64,000 nt of DNA from assembly GCF_017352375.1 (NCBI RefSeq), contig NZ_JAFEVR010000004.1, forward strand, positions 744,001 to 808,000, given 5' to 3'. Below, piece by piece: positions 63,075-64,000 of the stretch; position 1 is the first letter of the stretch; every line of letters starts with the position of its first letter. The position numbers and the translations under genes are program-made. Under the pieces are notes generated by a model. It ran no database searches. It was given only the letters and a program-made list of their open reading frames with translations, and was not told the DNA's origin. This stretch comes from Mycolicibacterium sp. S2-37 (GTDB lineage: Bacteria; Actinomycetota; Actinomycetes; Mycobacteriales; Mycobacteriaceae).

Positions 63075-63771
63075 CGACGCCTGTGGCAGACAACTCGTTC
63101 CAGGCCGCCGCGGCGGCTTTGAGTTCGGCCTCCTTCTTGGTGCGACCGACTCCCCTGCCGTATTCGGTATCGGTGACGATCACCGTCGCGGTGAACTCCT
63201 TGTCGTGGTCGGGGCCCGTCGAGGTCACCACGTAGGACGGCGCGCCCAGCCCGCGGGCTGCCGTCAGTTCCTGCAGGCTGCTCTTCCAGTCCAGGCCGGC
63301 GCCGAGGGTGGGCGCCGTCTCGAGCAGACCGCCGAACAGCCGCAGGATCACCTCCCGTGCGCCGGTGAGGCCGTGCTCGACATAGATCGCACCAAGCAGG
63401 GATTCGACGCCGTCGGCCAGGATGCTCGATTTGTCGGCGCCGCCCGAGTTCTGCTCGCCCCGGCCCAGCAGCAGATGCGCGCCCAGACCGTCGTCGGAGA
63501 GTGCGCGTCCGACATCGGCGAGCGCCTGGGTGTTGACGATGCTGGCGCGCAGTTTGGCCAGATCGCCCTCGGAACGGTCGGGGTGGCGATGGTAGAGCTC
63601 TTCGGTGATCGTCAGCCCGAGCACCGCGTCACCGAGGAACTCCAATCGCTCGTTGGTGGGCAGGCCTCCGTGCTCGTAGGAATAGCTTCGATGTGTCAAC
63701 GCCATCGTGAGCAGATCTGCGGGCAGCGAAACCCCGAGCGCCGCGAGCAGCGCCGAGCGATCCTCGGTCAC
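63067..63771 (-). CDS. rnc: ribonuclease III
   Basis: A 234-residue double-strand RNA endonuclease. RNase III signature [36 protein letters not shown], and a C-terminal dsRNA-binding domain ([36 protein letters not shown]). GTG 63771 overlaps the DUF177 stop (GTGA). Confidence 0.95.
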   Translation of the reverse strand: MTEDRSALLAALGVSLPADLLTMALTHRSYSYEHGGLPTNERLEFLGDAVLGLTITEELYHRHPDRSEGDLAKLRASIVNTQALADVGRALSDDGLGAHLLLGRGEQNSGGADKSSILADGVESLLGAIYVEHGLTGAREVILRLFGGLLETAPTLGAGLDWKSSLQELTAARGLGAPSYVVTSTGPDHDKEFTATVIVTDTEYGRGVGRTKKEAELKAAAAAWNELSATGVDA

Positions 63772-64000
63772 TTCTCGTCGTTCTCCATCAGCCCTGCGAG
63801 CTTGGCCCAGCGCGGGTCCAGCTGCTCGTGGTGGTGTCCGGCCTCGGCGGTCGCCATCGCGATCCCGCAATCAGGGCACAGCCCTGCGCAGTCGGGCTCG
63901 CACAGCGGCGAGAACGGCAGGGCCAGTCCGATCGCATCGATGATGGGCTGCTCGAGGTCGACGGTATCGGGGACACCGATCGAGCCGACGCGTCCGACCT
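63768..64000 (-). CDS. DUF177 (YceD) protein, partial
   Basis: The visible end reads [20 protein letters not shown], then [20 protein letters not shown] and EK, with the YceD cysteine pattern C-x3-C-x3-C-x2-C. The 5' part lies outside the window. In other bacteria the gene precedes rpmF; here it precedes rnc as in Rv2926c. Confidence 0.88.
   Translation of the reverse strand, partial: VGRVGSIGVPDTVDLEQPIIDAIGLALPFSPLCEPDCAGLCPDCGIAMATAEAGHHHEQLDPRWAKLAGLMENDEK

Overview
The window is high-GC actinobacterial DNA from a mycobacterium, most likely an environmental fast grower (Mycolicibacterium type). The evidence is gene order: dprA, comM, yraN, then (after an insertion) DUF2469, rnhB, lepB, rplS, lppW, trmD, rimM, khpA, rpsP, dacB2, ffh, glnD, glnB, amt, ftsY, smc, acyP, OsmC, fpg, rnc and DUF177. 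This is the order I know from the Rv2896c-Rv2926c segment of M. tuberculosis. No rRNA, tRNA, CRISPR array or insertion sequence was seen. Family names come from reading the proteins, not from database searches.

Region 1 (1-12917): the yraN-comM-dprA operon is split by an integrated element of about 10.04 kb. The last 33 codons of comM lie beside dprA at 999-1094; the rest of comM ends abruptly at 11116. Both junctions share the 6 bp TGCGAC. The element carries a large serine integrase next to its right end, a small excisionase-like protein, a P4/D5-type primase-helicase, a P27-like terminase small subunit, a C5-cytosine methyltransferase coupled to a probable PD-(D/E)XK nuclease, and several small unknown genes. 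It lacks capsid, tail, portal and large terminase genes, so it looks like a phage satellite rather than a prophage. Its noncoding DNA holds a parS-like palindrome, an 85-bp symmetric inverted repeat beside the primase gene, and a leader box repeated before three operons.

Region 2 (13078-34429): an accessory block. After a DUF1206 membrane protein and a small secreted hemophore-like protein comes a catabolic cluster of about 20 kb: an ABC importer, a three-subunit molybdenum hydroxylase with a CoxG-like partner, a FUSC-type exporter, an enamidase-like amidohydrolase, an F420-type (LLM) oxidoreductase, a RidA deaminase, acyl-CoA dehydrogenase, fused E1 dehydrogenase, CoA-transferase and thioesterase, plus a ureohydrolase and a HAD phosphatase. 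Four copies of a 17-bp GntR-type operator lie before four transcription units, including the gntR gene itself. I infer a single regulon for uptake and breakdown of an N-heterocyclic, possibly nicotinate-like, compound. In M. tuberculosis this slot holds fdhD-fdhF.

Region 3 (34471-64000): conserved housekeeping genes for translation, protein export, nitrogen control, cell wall, chromosome structure and DNA repair. Two oddities stand out. A 30-bp in-frame tandem repeat extends the N-terminus of RnhB. Between ftsY and smc, a tandem duplication left a chimeric smc'-fni' scar between two copies of a gene for a secreted protein; the scar is nearly identical to its sources while the secreted proteins have wholly different C-termini.
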